64,000 bases of DNA from Bolinopsis microptera (Eukaryota; Ctenophora; Tentaculata; Lobata; Bolinopsidae). The DNA is taken from positions 18,132,837 through 18,196,836 of the forward strand of contig NC_087073.1 in NCBI RefSeq assembly GCF_026151205.1. Reading direction: 5' to 3'. Under the pieces are notes generated by a model. That model was not told the origin of the DNA. It worked only from the letters and a program-made list of their open reading frames with translations, and did not search any database. Both the position numbers and the translations under genes were made by a program. This document shows, one piece after another, positions 53,801 to 59,698 of the stretch; the stretch's first letter is position 1; the number at the start of each line of letters is the position of its first letter.

Positions 53801-54661
53801 ACTCGTCTCTAAAAGCTCTCTTAACATTCTGCTGACATCAAGATCTGGACAGTTTAATTTCTGAACAGTATGCAGTGTAGATAGCATCATTCTTATCGAA
53901 CCCCTGAAAAAAAGTTGAAATGAGGAATCCATGATGAGTATAAGGGATGTATTTAAAATATTAGTTCAATAAGAAAGTAAAATAATTTTCAAATTTTTAT
54001 AGTATTAATAATTTCAAGGTTAAACACAATAGATTACCTTGCACATGCTAAAATGACTAATGTTGATGCTAAGCAGGCCTTCTCTTGGTCTGCTCTTACA
54101 AACTTTCCGTCATTAATCCATTTGCAGAGCAAATTTTCTAAGCCATCAAGGCAATCTTGTGGTTCATTAGCCAATGAGAGTGGCTTACAGTCTTTCAGAC
54201 AATCAATCAATAGTTTGGATGTTGATTTACATAACTCAGGATTGGTTGCACTCTGAACCTCAAGTAATGGAAAAATCAAAAGTAATGACACTCTTGATGT
54301 AAAAGGTAGGGGAGAAGTATTTTGAGCTTTCAGGGCTATTGATGTAGAAGAAACAGTTGGTTCCAGTTCTTGCTCGGATTTTAAAGATTCCCAAAATCCT
54401 TTAAGCGCACAGAGTCTGTAGTCTTGAAATCTTTGATATGAACTCGATTTATAGCAATACATTTTTTCTATTTGCTTGGCAAGCTGATGGGAAGACAGCT
54501 CAATCGATGTCTCAACATCCCAAGTTATGTTAGATGCTGAATCTGCTGAGCATATTTCAGGGGGAATGGTTATCAAGTCTGCCACACGCAACAACCCATC
54601 ATTTAGAAAGAGACTGTCCTCAGTCACCCCATCCCATTGATGGCAATCTGGAGGCTTCATC
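17558..54661 (-). CDS. giant HECTD4-like protein with CUB-like and SPRY domains, first 32 exons (partial)
   Basis: Exons (high to low): 54661-54038, 53903-53686, 53547-53300, 50511-50248, 50001-49884, 49753-49592, 49449-49336, 49096-48911, 48724-48513, 48368-48006, 47798-47661, 47240-47052, 46724-46634, 46469-46264, 46094-45863, 41082-40926, 36310-36187, 35885-35607, 35392-35202, 34881-34608, 34468-34330, 25097-24923, 24562-24430, 23908-23721, 23580-22776, 22636-22460, 22348-22217, 22055-21928, 21798-21659, 21518-21415, 21282-21121, 17804-17558. All introns are GT-AG and every junction keeps frame, giving about 2,306 codons. Start is ATG 54660, one base after a 3' splice site. A helical N-terminus is followed by propeller-like blades, a CUB-like module and SPRY. 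This order suggests HECTD4; HERC1 is the alternative. No HECT domain is in the window, so the gene should run past base 1. Introns hold four plus-strand genes and several retroelements. Confidence 0.8.
17805..18749. other. intron sequence upstream of the ShK genes
   Basis: No exon supported. Short plus-strand frames here lack domain signatures and splice context. Confidence 0.45.
18750..19626 (+). CDS. secreted ShK-domain protein, paralogue A, 2 exons
   Basis: Exons 18750-18884 and 19072-19626, phase 0, give 229 residues. A signal peptide of about 20 residues (ending LGAVAG) precedes a ShK (ShKT) domain: DCVDSQDTCIHWAGLGYCDG in exon 1, then NCRKSCNQC in exon 2, the usual six-cysteine spacing. 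The remaining 160 residues are rich in Ser/Gly/Thr with four cysteines and beta-like strands (GGSGSFSA, NWSYSSYSGSWNC, LVQELWGQP); I do not recognise this domain. ShK modules occur both in peptide toxins and as extracellular parts of enzymes and matrix proteins. The large C-terminal domain argues against a simple toxin. It has a close neighbour at 19.87 kb and lies antisense in an intron of the giant gene. Confidence 0.85.
19866..20776 (+). CDS. secreted ShK-domain protein, paralogue B, 2 exons
   Basis: Exons 19866-19991 and 20222-20776, phase 0, give 226 residues. Same layout as the upstream gene: signal peptide (MTLTAVLLGCMMLGVVAG), ShK six-cysteine module split by the intron at the same place, and the same unrecognised C-terminal domain ending WGQPIILN. 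The two proteins are largely identical by eye, with scattered substitutions, so this is a recent tandem duplication. Introns and UTRs also retain similarity. The odd cysteine of paralogue A in GCVTVSDGG is a glycine here, so disulphide content differs by one. Confidence 0.85.
20777..21120. other. 3' flank of ShK gene B and intron 31 of the giant gene
   Basis: No exon seen. The terminal part (about 21110-21120) contains the minus-strand splice donor of exon 31. Confidence 0.45.
22217..22636 (-). CDS. giant gene exons 26-27
   Basis: Exons 22636-22460 and 22348-22217 encode RRLMAVLAALGGFKEYIRTG followed by a small beta segment (IKGEVITEGVVTALS, SVLDDKGVEM). This looks like a conserved armadillo-to-beta transition preceding the SPRY region. 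Confidence 0.7.
22776..23580 (-). CDS. giant gene exon 25 (largest internal exon)
   Basis: 805 nt with phase 2 in and phase 0 out. It encodes helical repeat sequence (SHLLYLLVDHRPSPKLVLTV) and a segment with VISFNQRVTVYIHKRP, KAAKWAASGFIISIEP and CYEKNKEILR. No named domain is seen. Confidence 0.78.
24115..24260. repeat. CpG-rich hairpin in intron 23
   Basis: ACGCGCGCGTTGTAACGTAACGCGCGCG-type palindromic sequence and nearby GGCCGGCCGG stand out in otherwise AT-rich intron. No gene is supported; it may be a small mobile repeat. Confidence 0.35.
25308..26453 (+). CDS. retroelement ORF: AlkB-like 2OG-Fe(II) oxygenase fused to SGNH hydrolase
   Basis: 381 codons, open leftwards across the insertion boundary with no ATG before residue 79, so it is 5' truncated. 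Residues about 30-172 fit AlkB: YNSFMVTKYDKHTSSIPPHS with metal ligands H93 and D95 (HSD), distal H152 in DHSVPP, and Arg in RISITCR. Residues about 197-350 fit an SGNH/GDSL esterase: block I LILSDSK, block III SAGINDM, block V RDGLHLNHAG giving the D-x-x-H pair (D334, H337). Esterase domains are known in ORF1 of CR1-type LINEs; an AlkB partner is unusual. It could act on methylated retroelement RNA or DNA, but that is speculation. Confidence 0.72.
   Translation: MTFPGTPFESFTPDLLDADTDYDRTFSNRKVAYYGDVPYKYAGGSHSPRDISTNPYLKQIVEHFKTLAPDQTHHYNSFMVTKYDKHTSSIPPHSDNEDSIDPESLIMTISLGASRPITFRRKLAFGYGKGELTPHHGSLYAMSRASQDMFDHSVPPIQESDFTGPRISITCRVLLDHSARSTRPPRNPASTASRPKKVLILSDSKNASFDCSLFREPVIAFRENLFFLRDLHEHSKSIEQADVVLISAGINDMMKVSAANPITLHNHLKHFVQKYKTQFLFDCITNLSMSADPYNNMNRRINYLNELLLKLSLRTPNFKLFENICFGLPHLSRDGLHLNHAGKSAMTDCWVHCILIALGFRQGPLPLRRQFISIVEEFYCK
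26475..26552. repeat. tandem duplication downstream of the AlkB-SGNH ORF
   Basis: A unit of about 38 bp containing GAGATATGAGCTAAATTTTA occurs twice in a row with one mismatch, in the presumed 3' UTR. Confidence 0.75.
27127..30792 (+). CDS. LINE ORF: PHD-like zinc fingers, APE endonuclease, reverse transcriptase
   Basis: 1,221 codons, intact. The N-terminal 140 residues carry C-x2-C clusters (CDKCEK, CALCERLKHYKC, CYEC, CDECI, CDWCELAVHKKC), a PHD-type arrangement. Residues about 210-445 are an APE-type endonuclease: SLNVRSLHKN, SFNETNC, GRGGGLVLY, FTGDFNIDLI and SDHLATL. The RT follows: NYRPISLLSSFSKIYEKLM, YGFRPGMSCEHAL, LDYSKAFD, PQGSMGPLL and the catalytic FILYADDAN. The order fits CR1/jockey-group non-LTR elements. 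In the fourth RT block PQGSxLGPLL is usual; one residue is missing here. The 3' end has ATAACATAACATA repeats. It is antisense to the giant gene. Confidence 0.88.
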   Translation: MKPCASYVDQIRPNHCDKCEKRIPKNHPHLYCALCERLKHYKCEKLTKLEADELAKTYWTCYECLSSILPIRACDECILDPHNTSKKYKQQCHSCLGWSYSSRNVRECDWCELAVHKKCYRYELGCVKCCVENIPGYSTSSIDLNDDYNSSSIRHTYNPYNKSSLINSIGNQIEELEHDSMYWKDLSEMLTRCEYIQQVHVSPSKTNELKVFSLNVRSLHKNITHFREEIHTYLNYDILSFNETNCALSKLPNGINDILLEGFHEPIIQEPARTSGRGGGLVLYVNRQVCTEEQIEQYRPNFSCEEETSGEFQFIKIHNCKGFNKTKLLINVYRSPSRNVDKFMKLLDNVLRSLDRHSRKHILFTGDFNIDLIKYDKDVHSQNLVATFENYGFVQMISRPTRITDHSATLIDHVYSNDIKNTASCQVLTLHVSDHLATLTTLLLGDREGPCGRVTSKKPSIKQARRFGEANNAKFQSLIESEDWSEVSLHENCEVQYEKFCEIYTKHYVEAYPLNKSRPRRKNERRDPKPWILPWLEDACARRHKLHHLKITTSTKANDEAYEKIDKFCNKHIDLAKAKYYKKFFDEHCENSKKQWQMINTLLNRKLKEKNSIKLKGDDGSIISNGTDVAAKFNNYFSNIASNIKAQISARQTFDPGGFSRYLRNPTSNSMYLRPVTPTEVSEVILKFKNKSTLDTKIGPMKVANHDSKFTGVISTIINSSFTQGIFPTALKTARVIPIHKGGSKTDVTNYRPISLLSSFSKIYEKLMHTRVLEFLDKNGSLFESQYGFRPGMSCEHALLNAQNSILHYLGRKQIAVLLLLDYSKAFDLLEHKILLKKLEHYGIRGIALSWFDSYLHDRHQFVTVNGVDSSPKTINYGIPQGSMGPLLFVIYINDLPGISDLAKFILYADDANIIVTGHNEEEIQSKLSMIATLLVNWVSSNGLSLNLKKTHYMVFSNRKVDYSKISLNISGTNIERVTEARFLGVIIDEKLTWCKHITAVRLKMSRYIGIMFKLKRHLPLKVRLQLYHSFIEAHVNYCSLAWGFAAKCHIETLFRRQKQGMRMVVPGYVNYFYKDGKLPAHTREAFCKFEILTIHGIIVKNALTLMHRMKHFPNTVPVSIRNLFPDNIPTHGSNHENSSEWLDTYNNRCFKASIFFKGPLLALTDTNKNITSLPSLFSINIYKSNAKRVLLEQQSTLANSEDSWPAFLLHNVPGLRKSNR
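31367..32446 (+). repeat. left arm of the inverted repeat, ending in G19
   Basis: Mirror image of 33159-34246. Two short ORFs (31827-32024 plus; 31729-31956 minus) recur exactly in the other arm. The arm ends in a G19 run at 32428-32446 opposite a C22 run in the other arm. Confidence 0.75.
32447..33158. other. spacer of the inverted repeat, with an LTR/PBS-like junction
   Basis: No gene. On the minus strand at 32919-32940, CTGTAACA is followed by TT and TGGCGCCCGACTC, the form of an LTR end plus primer-binding site. No partner LTR or coding sequence was found. Confidence 0.35.
33159..34246 (-). repeat. right arm of the inverted repeat, bounded by C22
   Basis: Reverse complement of the left arm; C22 at 33159-33180. 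It remains uninterrupted, which defines the insertion point in the other arm. Confidence 0.75.
35607..35885 (-). CDS. giant gene exon 18
   Basis: 93 codons in phase 0, starting VLTRLNAMLRKLQNLAELEQ. Its acceptor AACCAG is the innermost unit of an 11-bp repeat whose other units also end in acceptor-like AACCAG. The exact exon start is therefore ambiguous; this choice keeps the phase set by exon 17. Confidence 0.65.
35881..35968. repeat. 11-bp tandem repeat, 8 units, at a splice acceptor
   Basis: Units of AATACCTGGTT with small changes. On the minus strand each reads AACCAGGTATT, that is an acceptor-like AACCAG followed by GTATT. The unit nearest the exon supplies the acceptor of exon 18 of the giant gene. 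Confidence 0.8.
37199..37431. repeat. 40-bp minisatellite, left block
   Basis: About six units of a 40-bp sequence containing TTGAGTTAGAGTACTTCTAA. Each unit is close to an inverted repeat (AGAAGTA...TACTTCT). The same array continues at 40666-40905 beyond the LINE. Confidence 0.85.
37442..40664 (-). mobile_element. LINE inserted in a minisatellite
   Basis: A minus-strand non-LTR element sits between two blocks of the same 40-bp array. Its 3' end, at the low coordinate, has a TAATAATAA-type tail. The 5' end is near 40640-40664. Confidence 0.75.
37529..40621 (-). pseudogene. LINE ORF: APE endonuclease plus reverse transcriptase, one in-frame stop
   Basis: The first part (40621-38681) has an APE endonuclease: NFGTWNVCGL, ALQETKTRE, MLGDFNAKLG and RSDHKLV; then the start of the RT (RPLCLLNGTRKILSMIVLKR, NAYKPGHSCAN). 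A single TAG at 38683-38681 interrupts it. The second part (38680-37529) continues in the same frame with DMSSAFDTIKR, GAFQGDSLSGNLF, the catalytic EYADDVDF and a C-terminal RWRMLGHILR motif. The likely start is the Met before ATTLNFG rather than the first one. The clade was not assigned. Except for the one stop it looks complete. It is in the same orientation as the giant gene, inside intron 16. Confidence 0.82.
40666..40905. repeat. 40-bp minisatellite, right block
   Basis: About six more units of the array at 37199-37431. It lies only about 20 bp from the splice donor of giant-gene exon 16 (ending at 40926). Confidence 0.85.
41391..41944. repeat. G23 to C17 bounded repeat region
   Basis: G23 at 41391-41413 opens and C6-T-C17 at 41921-41944 closes a low-complexity stretch with many T and G runs. 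Two GTTAGTAC motifs (near 41477 and 41800) repeat inside. Coding is not credible. Confidence 0.55.
43297..45405. mobile_element. LINE fragment flanked by two related hairpin repeats
   Basis: Left unit (about 43307-43415): (TGTCAATTAA)n, then TCAATGTCAGTTT, then TGGAATACTGACATTAATTG. Right unit (about 45270-45385) has the same order. The outermost sequences are reverse complements (GATAGCTA...GGGTGATGCAACGTCAAT on the left; ATTGACGTTGCATTCCCCCC..TAGC on the right). The whole could be a DNA element of about 2.1 kb with subterminal repeats, or two solo copies around unrelated DNA. Confidence 0.5.
43678..44568 (+). pseudogene. 5'-truncated LINE reverse-transcriptase C-terminus
   Basis: About 296 codons without a proper ATG start. 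The part after the catalytic YADD is present: LIINFEKCCFMEFGSSKV, CKFLGVIINSNLTWNDHI, a Y-L-M-Y-C-I-P-L-W thumb motif and a C-terminal IRIVSRK segment. The sequence is AT-rich, unlike the other LINEs here, so it belongs to a different family. Confidence 0.7.
45863..46469 (-). CDS. giant gene exons 14-15, CUB-like module
   Basis: Exons 46469-46264 and 46094-45863 together encode a segment with TVTIPGARSLYLRFDPRCAT, then VIIYAGAST, GFGSRSVLGSGWP and VTFSFEMRSG ending WGFACSVRAQE. The pattern of an aromatic/acidic FDPRC, a YD pair and WGF resembles the CUB-like modules of giant E3 ligases of the HECTD4/ZZEF1 kind. The junction is phase 0. Confidence 0.72.
48006..48368 (-). CDS. giant gene exon 10
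   Basis: 121 codons, phase 0 at both ends, with helical repeat-like sequence (KILSNSFELFYSSEESQHVM). The splice donor is GTCAGT rather than GTAAGT. No domain recognised. Confidence 0.7.
50743..53070 (+). CDS. Penelope-like element: reverse transcriptase plus GIY-YIG endonuclease
   Basis: 775 codons, intact from ATG. The RT carries ADKGNATVVL, YGQPKIHKPGAPIRPVVSFY, DVQSLYTS, GGTMGSPL, a catalytic HFVDDGLGSF and PFLDVLI, all typical of Penelope-like elements. From about residue 640 a GIY-YIG nuclease follows: TIYEISCSQCPSKYAGQTYR and HRMKEH, with the CxxC knuckle seen in such elements. It is inserted in intron 3 of the giant gene, antisense to it. Its plus strand is very C-rich and G-poor, unlike surrounding DNA. 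The open frame suggests recent activity. Terminal repeats were not delimited. Confidence 0.88.
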   Translation: MKYKILMMKTYEHNLRHIESLITPQYFQKLGHLNTKKSSYTHRKQLLTHQKKFAVLLSEYDTPFLSPYDTLKTLDIPSPTFHGPLLKTSPTPKKDTTAKTVINLSGQTLSTAETDVLSLGLKFVPTPTSDPTPDLAPLIQNITKQLGEGMEASATYQVTSVLSKFDNKRDMTTDNLTPQQRTALKSLKSKKSELKFLPADKGNATVVLTHDQYITKVTDHLSSGSYTLLTKDPTQSVTTKLQKVLKKLHTDKKITTDLYHKMRNLHPRWPQLYGQPKIHKPGAPIRPVVSFYNTPLQALHKVLASFLKPLAQNPLRLKDSSDFKHRFDSSLNPSFHYHASLDVQSLYTSCDMRLALKTVISSFEQNPSRLPSNVTTTTIGSLINFCLDNSYLEFNGSFYSQDEGGTMGSPLIVELAEIRLAEIETLALSSCPDPPNTYSHFVDDGLGSFRDRNHAESFLTFLNSLTEDLNFTQEHPSTDGTIPFLDVLIHPDKSTSVYRKPTHTNLYTKYSSCTTNSSKNAVIRSLTRRAHNICSPQHLDDELQTVRHVCLQNGFPPHRITTIMDEVQRKFTNPSRHQSLASFNRQTREHALSVSLPFHPSLSKPISKILGQHDIKVTHSSATSLRNLLTKTKTTPPTHLTPNTIYEISCSQCPSKYAGQTYRPLVHRMKEHERCYRLNNAIDESTDRIKSAPAHHALTTGHTISWNNIEVLKSLTSRSQLDLTEHAAIQIRQPAMNRTDRAPKCSSLWDPILPKIAKSLKSRPSGISFSTSTED
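53300..53547 (-). CDS. giant gene exon 3, propeller-like blade
   Basis: Contains TDGKYLYMTGCTGAGLARIG and TGRAGTLRGVVYARN, which look like one blade of an RCC1/kelch-type propeller as found near the N-terminus of giant E3 ligases. It splices in phase 0 to exon 4 (50511-50248), across an intron that contains the Penelope-like element. Confidence 0.7.
54038..54661 (-). CDS. giant gene exon 1 (start exon)
   Basis: Starts with a 3' splice site (TTTATCAG) one base before the ATG at 54660, so a 5' UTR intron is likely. It codes 207 residues, including MKPPDCHQWDG and DYRLCALKGFWESL, and ends in phase 2. Mostly helical, with no recognised domain. An upstream coding exon cannot be excluded. Confidence 0.7.
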
Positions 54662-56379
54662 CTGATAAACATGGTGTTAGAATGAAGCAAATTGTATTGA
54701 AAAATGTAGCAAAATATTGACAAAAATTCACAATGAGCTGACCAGCTGTCAGCTGACTTATAATTGGTGATTTACCTCGTGAATTTAAATTGTACATCAC
54801 CGTTAGTTGTGTATCTTTGGTGACACTGTCAAAGGTTTGTCTTATGAGTCTTACAAAAAAGTAGCTTACTCAGAATTAACTAAGACTTATGCCTGTGCAG
54901 ACACTTTACACTCAGTAATATGATGTTAGGAAAGCCTTTTGTGAATTCTGCTTAGGTCACTTACTGCACCCCATAGTCAGAAACCATTGCAGATTGGCAG
55001 ATAATCTGCAAGGAAATTTTCGATTTCGGAGGGAATTTTTGGTGCCCAAGAGGAAATTTTAAAAGTTTACGATCTCAATTTGAAAAATTTTTATACGAAG
55101 TTTTTTGTCGGTGAAGAGGAAATTTTCTAAAAATAATTTAAAATTGTTGACAAATGAAAGAGGAAAAAACTAACAGTTCTTTGGATCATTTTTGAAGTTC
55201 TGTGTTTGAAAATGATCTCTAAATTGCCAAATTGCTTCTAGGCCTTCCGTGTGAGAATTTTTGCCTGCGGCAAACATATCTTCAATTCCTGTCTGTGTGT
55301 AAGTTTAAGTTGTATGCACTCTACATTTTTCAGGATATGGTTGCCTCTACTCTTCAAGGCACATATAATAATTTGTGATAACTACTACAGACGGTGCAAG
55401 CTGGCCATGTCTTACTTGTGGGTTGTAGGAGAAAGCCATTTTGTAACACACTTTTTTGAAGGGCTTCAGATATTTTGTTATTGTAGATTTTAATGTGGCC
55501 GAGCAAAAACACAAAAAATTTTCTGGGGCCTAGCTCCAAATGCTTAAGAACTGTCCTGCTTCACTCGCCGACATTGCGCAAGTGGAAAATTCGCGAGCGA
55601 CCACAGAAAACAGAAAATTTGTATCTGCGAGGAAATTTGTAACTTTCTGGATGTGGGTATTTCACTCTAACAATCCGTTGTTCTTCCCCATAATAATTAC
55701 TAAATAAGACAATTACCTTAAACATATCAAGGTATCAACATTAGGTGGCTGCACTTTGTTTTGATTTTATTAGGTCCTAGTATTTATCCCTATTGTCTTA
55801 AATTTTTAAGAGAACTCTCATTAAATTATTTTGATGTAGTCACTCAGATAAGTTTTATACCAGGACACTTCAACAAAGACACATAATCTGCCCACACAAT
55901 AAGGGGCCATAAATGTTTCAATTATGTAACTGTATAGAATTATTGTTATTATTATCAACATTGGGGAAATATGAATGTGTAATCTAGCTCTGCAAAAGCT
56001 AGGAAAACTAGGTGAATTGCTAGATATAAAATTATTCAAACAATATACACATAATATAGCAATGACCCTATATAAAAACAAACCTTTAAGAATATAAAAA
56101 ACTAGGTGAATACACTTGGTTCTCTAATCTCCTGCTCATTTCTCTGACACAAAAGAAAAGTAGATATCCTAATAACCACATTGAATGGGATATATTAAAA
56201 TAGCAACATGAAGCAGATAGAATTTTTCTTGGACCCTAGCTACACGACAAACCGCATTACTATTAGGTTATCAATTATGTAACACATTCTCTGTCTAGAC
56301 GATACTTTTAAAGTACTTAAAGCCGTCGTCGTTTTAACACATCACACAAGTCATAATAGTACACAATATCAGAATTATT
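54662..56379. other. upstream region of the giant gene, no exon supported
   Basis: Should contain the promoter and 5' UTR exon of the giant gene, but I can point to no specific signal. Short frames lack domain signatures. Confidence 0.45.
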
Positions 56380-56820
56380 CCATCTTGTAGGTGTGGACAC
56401 TCAGTCAGGTGTGGACACTCAGTCAGAACTCAAGGTGGTAACTGTAAGACATGCAACATTGTGTACGGCGCGACATGCAAACTTTGTACTGTTAATAACG
56501 TATACGTGGGAAAAACAGTCACCAGCCTCAGCCAACGTGTGAATGGTCATCGCAGTAAATATTATGAGATTTTAGAGGCGAGTAGTAAGGGGAATGTTGA
56601 GAGCCACAGAGATTTTGATGACGAGAATGTTTTAGGGGCACATCTTTTTTCAGTTCATAATTTGAGGGAGAGATCTGTTTTCAATGAAAGTTTCCATTTT
56701 GATATTTTGTGTTCTACATCCCCAGATAATATTAGAAAGTCAGAACAGTTTTATATTAACAAATTGAAGACACTTTATCCGTTTGGCCTGAACAATGTGA
56801 ATTCCGTTTCTGGAAGCTAA
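56380..56820 (+). pseudogene. GIY-YIG domain relic of a second Penelope-like element
   Basis: The frame carries NCKTCNIVYGATCKLCTVNN followed by VYVGKTVTSLSQRVNGHR and later EQFYINKLKTLYPFGLNNVN. This is the CxxC knuckle and GIY-YIG core (VYG...VYVGKT, R-x3-H) of a Penelope-like element. No RT is found upstream. It is AT-rich and clearly a different family from the element at 50.7-53.1 kb. Confidence 0.78.
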
Positions 56821-58300
56821 TTTTTCATGGTGTCCCGAATTTTATTTTTAAATCGTCCATTTTTTGTTTATATATGCAGTCTATCAATTTTTGAATTGCG
56901 TCTTTTTGATTTAATGAAGTACTGCAGACTCCACATTATTATAGTATATGCGATTAATTTTGTTCCGATTTTAAACTATTCCATTTTTACGAGATGCTTA
57001 ATTAATTTTTTGAGACTTTACTACATTTTTGATGAGAATTTTTGACATTTTCAAACTAACCATTGATATTCTCAGATTATGTGACTGATTAAATGCTGAA
57101 GATAAAAGAAATATATTCATTTTGCTAAGATTATGTTTGCGTTTCATTGCTCAACAGCTGTTCGAAGGATCAAATATAAGATTATCTTGTAGGTGTCGTG
57201 TAAGAATGAAAATTGAACCGTTTTTCTACGGTCCCTATAACATGCTTGTTATAAAGCCCATCACATTGCACATGATAAATTTGGAAAAGTGTGCATTTAT
57301 GTTAGGTCACTGGATCACGAATCTCTCTTGACTTGTGATGGCAAAACGTACCACCTGACAGGTCAAATAATTAATGATCATCGACATGACTGTATAGCCA
57401 ACACGTTGAATTTTCAACATGCCTCTTAAAGTAAAAGATAACACCAGCATTTTCAAAAGATCACGGATCTTGTAGAAGCAAGAAAACAACAATTTCAAGA
57501 AAACAACAATTTTATTTAATATCAATTCAAGCAGACAAAAACATATTTCATGTATATAACTAGAACGAACTTTAAATCAGATATCCTAGGGCCTAGGGGA
57601 CTTGGAGTAGCAAGAGATTGACTAGAAGGTATATACCTTTTACAAAGATACGTCGAAAAGAATCCAGGGTAGTTCAGGATCGGAGAGTGCAGAACATAAA
57701 GTTTATGCACCCACCTTTGACGGATGTTACTCGTCTAAATTTCTTCGAAGTAGCGCGCGCCGCTTTCTTCTCGAAATGACGGCACGAGCTATGAAGTAGC
57801 GCGCGCCGGGCCAGATCATTAACAATGGTCAAACCCACCTTTGCCTCCTGAATTCTTGGTTGGACATAGAAATTAATGCAAACTTGGTCGTTTATACTCC
57901 AAGTCCCTTTGTTAAAAAGTAATATTATTTATGTTTAGAGTTAGTTGTAGCGCGATGCGTTACTGTGCCGCGCCGCGCACTTAATAAGGCTTCTCACTTC
58001 AGCAATATAATATCAAATATATACGTTATCATGGCCTGACCTCCCCCCTTGACTTTTTCCCCTAGAAAACACTTTTCTCTACGTTTCATGCTACCCTGAT
58101 CATGCTATCATAATGGGCCGAAATCATTGTTATGATATCCGGCCAATACAAGCACCTTCAACCTCCTAAACTACTTATACTTACTATAATAGCCGGATAT
58201 TCGATCAATTTCTAAATTTTATCACAATCAGAGTAAATTGTTATTATTCTAGAGGGTAAAAAAGAAAATTTTGGTTACGAAATCAACGACCAAACCACCA
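56821..58300. other. intergenic, with duplicated AAGTAGCGCGCGCCG motif
   Basis: The motif GAAGTAGCGCGCGCCG occurs twice near 57747-57807, and a further GC-rich patch lies near 57950-57980. No gene is supported. Confidence 0.4.
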
Positions 58301-58320
58301 CCCCCCCCCCCCCCCCCCCC
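58301..58320. repeat. poly-C tract (C20) followed by GTAATCAA
   Basis: Same context as the tracts at 4222-4239 and 4297-4312, suggesting a dispersed repeat. Confidence 0.7.
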
Positions 58321-58546
58321 GTAATCAACCGTAAGCATTTGGAAACTGTTAAATTGGTAATGGTATATCGGGAAATTTATGATATTCAGTCAAAATGTTG
58401 ATATGATGCAACTCTAATAATAGGATAGTGCAGTACACAGTAGTTAACAAATTCTCACGCTATTATATTGGTCACCTCTCGCGTAATTACCCGGATAACC
58501 ACGGCTTCTTCCTCTTAAATGTACGATGTAGTACTTTTGAATCAGA

Positions 58547-58816
58547 ATGGCGATTCGGGAACTTATTAACTACAAAACAGGGAAAATACAGATAAATCTT
58601 TCTGTTGAACAAAGAAAACAGCTTTTAATGGAAACTATTACTTTCCTAAAATTTAACAGTTATAAAGTTTTAGATTTAAGACAGAATATTTACATTCGAT
58701 GTTTATTATTAGTCTGTAACTGCTCAGATGCTAAATCACTCCATTACATCGCATCGCCTGATCAGAAACCGACTTGCATCACGCGTCAGCAAAATTGCAT
58801 AATATTACAGCTTTAA
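58547..58816 (+). CDS. possible small ORF, unrecognised
   Basis: 89 codons from ATG (MAIRELINYKTGKIQINLSV) to a stop. The first 55 residues look protein-like (amphipathic, few repeats), but no family, splice partner or promoter is evident. Chance is a serious alternative. Confidence 0.2.
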   Translation: MAIRELINYKTGKIQINLSVEQRKQLLMETITFLKFNSYKVLDLRQNIYIRCLLLVCNCSDAKSLHYIASPDQKPTCITRQQNCIILQL

Positions 58817-59698
58817 ATTTGTAGCTGGGTTGGCAGAAGAGGTACATGCGAATCCTTACATTGTGCAATGTTTAATTTATTCAGCGGAAAAATTGTGGAA
58901 GTAAATATTTAAAGAAATTGCAACTAATTTTCTGTAGCTGTGCAAATGCTTTCATACTGCAGACTGCCTATCTTTGGGAAGTCTGTGTTCAAGACTACTA
59001 CGAGATAAATATGAAAACTTAATCTTTGAAGGTGAAAGATCATGGAGTGATTAAATTCTGATATAGCAGAAAAAGAAATTCGGAGGGAAGTATCATTACT
59101 AAGAAGTGATGACACTATTCAAGTCAAAGCATGCTATTCTTCTCCAGAAACACATTTCGGTATGTTGTTTTGATCAAGTTGGAACGGAGTAGTGCACAAC
59201 CAATTTCCACAACTGACAACTGTGAGGCTGTTTTTATTCAATCAACATGATCGAATTTCAACATAATTACACAAGGACTTATACAAACAAGTTAAACCTG
59301 CTGCAAAGCTTTATAAAATGCCCAAATCCTGATTTTAACGTTTTTCTCGCAAACAGTGGTTTTTCACACTTTTGAAATTCAGTTTTTGTCCACAAATGTC
59401 GAAATAACCATTCGAATGTGTTCCTGGTATAGGTCAAATATTCCTAGCCCTAATCAAGGATAACGAATACCTTTACATCACAGAGAAAAAGTCGCTTAAA
59501 TTGTAGTGGGTCAAGGGGTTAATATTGGGGACAGAGCATTTAAAAAATTGCATACCTTTCATTCGAGCTAATATGCGCAAACATTCATTTAAGATCAACA
59601 TACCTAACCTCATATCAATCACTTGTCCTTACATTAAGACACTCTTATAAAATATATAAAAATAACTCATATCAAGTTACTGATGGAAATTGTGGGCA
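58817..59698. other. 3' flank of the SETD5/KMT2E-like gene
   Basis: Non-coding. On the minus strand an AATAAA lies near 59232-59238, about 460 bp after the stop, and could be the polyadenylation signal. Confidence 0.4.
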
